This document shows positions 39,068 to 41,419 of a stretch of 41,419 nt of DNA, piece by piece; the stretch's first letter is position 1, and each line of letters starts with the position of its first letter. A model generated the notes under the pieces. That model saw only the letters and a program-made list of their open reading frames with translations. It searched no databases and was not told the origin of the DNA. The position numbers were made by a program, and so were the translations under genes. Source of the DNA: Desulfurellaceae bacterium. Lineage in GTDB: Bacteria; Desulfobacterota; Binatia; Bin18. The stretch spans positions 44,859 to 86,277 of the forward strand of contig JAGWBB010000017.1 of assembly GCA_021296095.1 (NCBI GenBank). The letters are read 5' to 3'.

Positions 39068-40198
39068 ATGAGCGACCAAGACGCGTTCGAACGCATCCTG
39101 GCATCGTTATACGACGCCATGCTTGATGAGGCCCTGTGGCCGGCCACCTCGGCCATGCTTGATGAGGCCTGCGGCATGCAAGGCAATGCCCTGTTGGTCG
39201 CCGAAGGCCCCAAGGACGATGTCCGGGCTCTTTTCCTCGGGCTCTACTACCGGGGGGAGCGCCGCGCAGACTGGGAACGCGAGTACCTCGACATCTATCA
39301 TCCCATAGACGAGAGCGTGCCGCGCTTCCGGCAACTGCCCGACAGCCACCTGGTTCACACCCATGACCTGTACACCGCCGAGGAGTTGAAAACCTCGCCC
39401 GCCTACCAAGAGGGGCTACGTCGGTTCAGCGGCCAGGATGGCTTAAGGGCACGCCTGGACGGGCCGGACAGCTGCCACTACGCCTGGGTCACCGCGGACC
39501 CCGTTACCCCGGGCGCCTGGGAAGCCCCGCAGGTCGCGCTGCTCAGAGGTCTGCTGCCCCATCTTCGGCAGTTTGTCCGCGTCCGTCAGGCGTTAGTCCA
39601 CACCAAGGCGCTGGGCGCGTCCGTGACCGGCCTGCTCGACAACACGCGGGTCGGCGTCATCCACCTGAACCGACACGGGCGGATCGTCGTCGCCAATGAC
39701 CGCGCCCGCGACATCCTGCGCCGCGGCGATGGGCTGTCGGACCGAGACGGGGTGCTGCGCGCCCGCGCACCGGCTGACCAGGCCCAGCTTGAGCGGCTGG
39801 TGGCGGACGCGCTGCCGGCCGCCGGCGCCGTCAGTGGGTCGATGCTGCTTCGCCGCACGTCGGTGTTGCCGCGGTTCGTGGTCCACGTCAAACCCGTAGG
39901 TCTGCGCCAGCCGGACTTCGGAGCCCAACGCACTGCCGTGCTGGTGTTGCTTGTCGAGCCGGGCAATCGTCCCCGGATTGACCCCAACCTGGTCGCCACG
40001 ACCCTGGGGCTGACGCCGGCTGAGAGCCGGATCGCGGTCTGGTTGACCGAAGGCCGCACGGTGCGCGAGATTGCCGCCACTACGGGACGGCGGGAAAGTT
40101 CCATCCATTGGCACCTGCGGCAGATTTACACCAAGCAGGCCATCTCGCGGCAGGTGGACCTGGTACGGCTGGTGCTGTCGGTCGCCAAGTTCGCCTGA
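39068..40198 (+). CDS. LuxR-type helix-turn-helix transcriptional regulator
   Basis: A 376-residue regulator. The C-terminal 70 residues are a LuxR/GerE helix-turn-helix (LGLTPAESRIAVWLTEGRTV, REIAATTGRRESSIHWHLRQ). The N-terminal 200 residues form a sensory region without a recognised ligand; a PAS-like part follows (VGVIHLNRHGRIVVANDRAR). There is no receiver domain, so it is not a response regulator, and it lacks the autoinducer-binding pattern of LuxR itself. AGGAAG precedes the ATG. It is preceded by an AT-rich region with direct repeats. Signal and targets are unknown. Confidence 0.85.
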   Translation: MSDQDAFERILASLYDAMLDEALWPATSAMLDEACGMQGNALLVAEGPKDDVRALFLGLYYRGERRADWEREYLDIYHPIDESVPRFRQLPDSHLVHTHDLYTAEELKTSPAYQEGLRRFSGQDGLRARLDGPDSCHYAWVTADPVTPGAWEAPQVALLRGLLPHLRQFVRVRQALVHTKALGASVTGLLDNTRVGVIHLNRHGRIVVANDRARDILRRGDGLSDRDGVLRARAPADQAQLERLVADALPAAGAVSGSMLLRRTSVLPRFVVHVKPVGLRQPDFGAQRTAVLVLLVEPGNRPRIDPNLVATTLGLTPAESRIAVWLTEGRTVREIAATTGRRESSIHWHLRQIYTKQAISRQVDLVRLVLSVAKFA

Positions 40199-40248
40199 TC
40201 ATACGCGGAGCCCCTTCCCATCAGGGCGCGGCCGGTCCAGCCAGTGGG

Positions 40249-40677
40249 TTAAGCGATTTCGACCAACTCGATATCGAAGGTCAAATTTTTGCCGGCCAGC
40301 TCGTGGTTGGCGTCAAGCGTGACTTTTGTTTCGGACAGGGCGGTGACCTTCACCACTAGCGCCTGCCCTCCTTTTTGGCGCATCTGGAGACGTTGGCCGA
40401 CTTTGACCTCGAGTTTGTCCGAGAGCTGGCTGCGGTCGAGTTCAGCCACCATTTCCGGGCGACGTGGACCGTAGGCTTCCGCGGCCGGAATGTCCACCTT
40501 GACCGACTCGCCGGGACGCATCCCGGCGACCGCTTTTTCAAAACCGGGAATCAGCTGTCCTTTGCCAATCGTGAACTCAAGCATGGCCTTGCCCGCAGAG
40601 GAATCAAAGATCCTGCCGTCATCGAGTTTCCCGGTGTAATGAACGCGTACCGTATCGCCCTGTTTTGCGTGTGCCAT
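40249..40677 (-). CDS. FKBP-type peptidyl-prolyl isomerase, SlyD-like
   Basis: A 142-residue FKBP/SlyD protein that isomerises prolyl bonds and assists folding. FKBP halves are VRVHYTGKLDDGRIFDSS (start) and NLTFDIELVEIA (end), split by an insert-in-flap domain (AYGPRRPEMVAELDRSQL to ANHELAGK) that gives chaperone activity in SlyD. Unlike E. coli SlyD it has no histidine/cysteine-rich metal-binding tail. The ATG at 40677 has GGGGGAG a few bases upstream; two upstream in-frame starts are less likely. It is transcribed alone, with a stem-loop just ahead of it. Confidence 0.9.
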   Translation of the reverse strand: MAHAKQGDTVRVHYTGKLDDGRIFDSSAGKAMLEFTIGKGQLIPGFEKAVAGMRPGESVKVDIPAAEAYGPRRPEMVAELDRSQLSDKLEVKVGQRLQMRQKGGQALVVKVTALSETKVTLDANHELAGKNLTFDIELVEIA

Positions 40678-40703
40678 ACTCTCCCCCTCAGAGGGCATGA
40701 AAA

Positions 40704-40737
40704 GGCTCCTGGAAGCGTGAGCAGGATTCCGGGAGCC
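40704..40737 (-). terminator. Probable terminator of the CaiB gene
   Basis: Minus strand: GGCTCCCGGAA (40737-40727) pairs with TTCCAGGAGCC (40714-40704) with one G-U, a 12-base loop, then TTTT. It lies about 120 bases after the CaiB stop and ends just before the SlyD ribosome site. Confidence 0.5.
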
Positions 40738-40858
40738 CCATCTTTTGTGAACCAAGCCGACTGTGCTCAGCGAATGTGGGCCTCAGCTTACGAGGTTCCC
40801 GGTCTGAATACAAGCCGAACCTCCGGGCGGCCGCTCAGCAGGCTCGTCATCGTCCCAG

Positions 40859-41419
40859 TCAGCCAACAACACGCGCCGCTCTCAGGTCCCGAATCTCGTC
40901 CGTACTGTAGCCCAACTGGCGAAGAATCTCGTCGGTGTGCTGGCCTAGGTCGGGCGGCGGACTGTGCACCGCAGCTGGGGTGTCTGAGAAACCCCACACC
41001 GGCCCAATCGTCTCAAACGGCTCGGCGTTCGGACGCCTGATCTGGCGCACGACGTCCAGCTCCTCGACCTGGGGATGCTGAAACACGGTGGTGTAGGTGG
41101 TGAACGGCACCGCGTCGCCCTGAAACTCGTGGATCAGCCGGACGATCTCGGCGTTGCTGCGCTGGGCAAAGGCGCGCTCCCAGATCGGCTTGACCTCGGC
41201 CACATAGCGACCCACCCCGGTCGCTTCGCGCCCAAAGTCGTCAAAGCGGGGGTCAGCCAGGCAGTCCTCCATGCCGAGCGAAATCAGGAGTCGGTCCCAG
41301 TCTTCGCTGCTGCCCCGCCGCAGGCTGAAAAAGACGTGACCGTCTTGGGTCTTATAGCCCTCATCGGGCGGCTTGGTGTAGTTGTTGAGGTGGAAGCCGT
41401 ACCAGTCGTCCGGGGCGGT
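40859..41419 (-). CDS. CaiB/BaiF family CoA-transferase, C-terminal part (runs off right edge)
   Basis: The last 186 residues of a type III CoA-transferase; the N-terminal half with the catalytic aspartate is beyond base 41419. The open frame enters from the edge without a start. Family features are [20 protein letters not shown], then [40 protein letters not shown] and the closing [18 protein letters not shown], which matches the conserved C-terminus of CaiB proteins. It is a second CoA-transferase, not closely similar to the one at 27529-28731. Substrate unknown. Confidence 0.85.
   Translation of the reverse strand, partial: TAPDDWYGFHLNNYTKPPDEGYKTQDGHVFFSLRRGSSEDWDRLLISLGMEDCLADPRFDDFGREATGVGRYVAEVKPIWERAFAQRSNAEIVRLIHEFQGDAVPFTTYTTVFQHPQVEELDVVRQIRRPNAEPFETIGPVWGFSDTPAAVHSPPPDLGQHTDEILRQLGYSTDEIRDLRAARVVG

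Noticed and set aside
39001-39126. 41-codon frame starting after AGGAGGG and overlapping the LuxR-type gene
   Set aside because: The ribosome site is only about three bases from its ATG and the product has no features; a leader peptide is possible but not supportable.

Overview
The window reads as a stretch of chromosome from a high-GC, probably uncultivated bacterium with a large catabolic gene set. It is rich in short-chain dehydrogenases (five SDR genes), luciferase-like flavin/F420 oxidoreductases (four), enoyl-CoA hydratase/isomerase family proteins (two), type III CoA-transferases (two), a DUF1329 outer-membrane-type protein and a WS/DGAT acyltransferase. That mix is typical of groups such as Tectomicrobia, Binatota and related delta-like lineages, but nothing here fixes the taxon. 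I saw no rRNA or tRNA gene, no CRISPR array and no transposase.

Layout. 1-2.7 kb: the start of a GH57 glucan-branching enzyme behind a ferritin-like gene, then a CBS-domain protein and an SDR. 2.8-7.3 kb: a DUF1329 gene with a 5-bp tandem duplication that shifts its frame near the 3' end, an enoyl-CoA hydratase-like gene, an SDR and a luciferase-like monooxygenase. 7.4-11.1 kb: an MFS exporter, then a lower-GC island with a type II restriction endonuclease/DNA methyltransferase pair and a short antitoxin-like remnant. 11.2-19 kb: a PaaG-like hydratase, a bile-acid-symporter-family transporter, two tandem luciferase-like paralogues, GST, SnoaL-like, DUF2332, acyl-CoA-dehydrogenase-like and msrB genes. 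19-26.6 kb: argC, then what looks like a neutral-lipid storage neighbourhood: an esterase, a WS/DGAT-family protein, a GNAT, a lipase, a lipoprotein, a CRP/FNR regulator, a phasin-like coat protein and a small XRE regulator resembling the lipid-droplet regulator MLDSR. 26.6-30.6 kb: one four-gene operon (SDR, aldo/keto reductase, CaiB CoA-transferase, CitE-like lyase). 30.7-33 kb: a CAP-domain protein, a toxin-antitoxin pair and a methyltransferase-like gene, with a broken partial copy of that gene on the other side of the toxin-antitoxin pair. 33-41.4 kb: two overlapping SDR genes, cysE, a luciferase-like gene, a long Xaa-Pro aminopeptidase, a LuxR-type regulator behind an AT-rich control region, an FKBP/SlyD isomerase and the end of a second CaiB gene.

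The most striking signal is regulatory. Three genes in the lipid neighbourhood (lipase, phasin-like, XRE regulator) are each preceded by the same element, TGCTTGCA-N16-GCTAGCA, with identical spacing. The element contains a sigma70-like promoter (TTGCAW-N17-TAGCAN) framed by inverted TGCTWGC half-sites. In two of the three cases the predicted transcription start falls within two bases of the start codon and no Shine-Dalgarno sequence is present, so the messages are probably leaderless. A second palindrome family (TGTCA-N6-TGACA type) stands upstream of the CRP/FNR gene and again upstream of the phasin-like promoter, near -62. Together these suggest a compact two-regulator circuit: local repression by the XRE protein and activation of the coat protein by the CRP-like protein.
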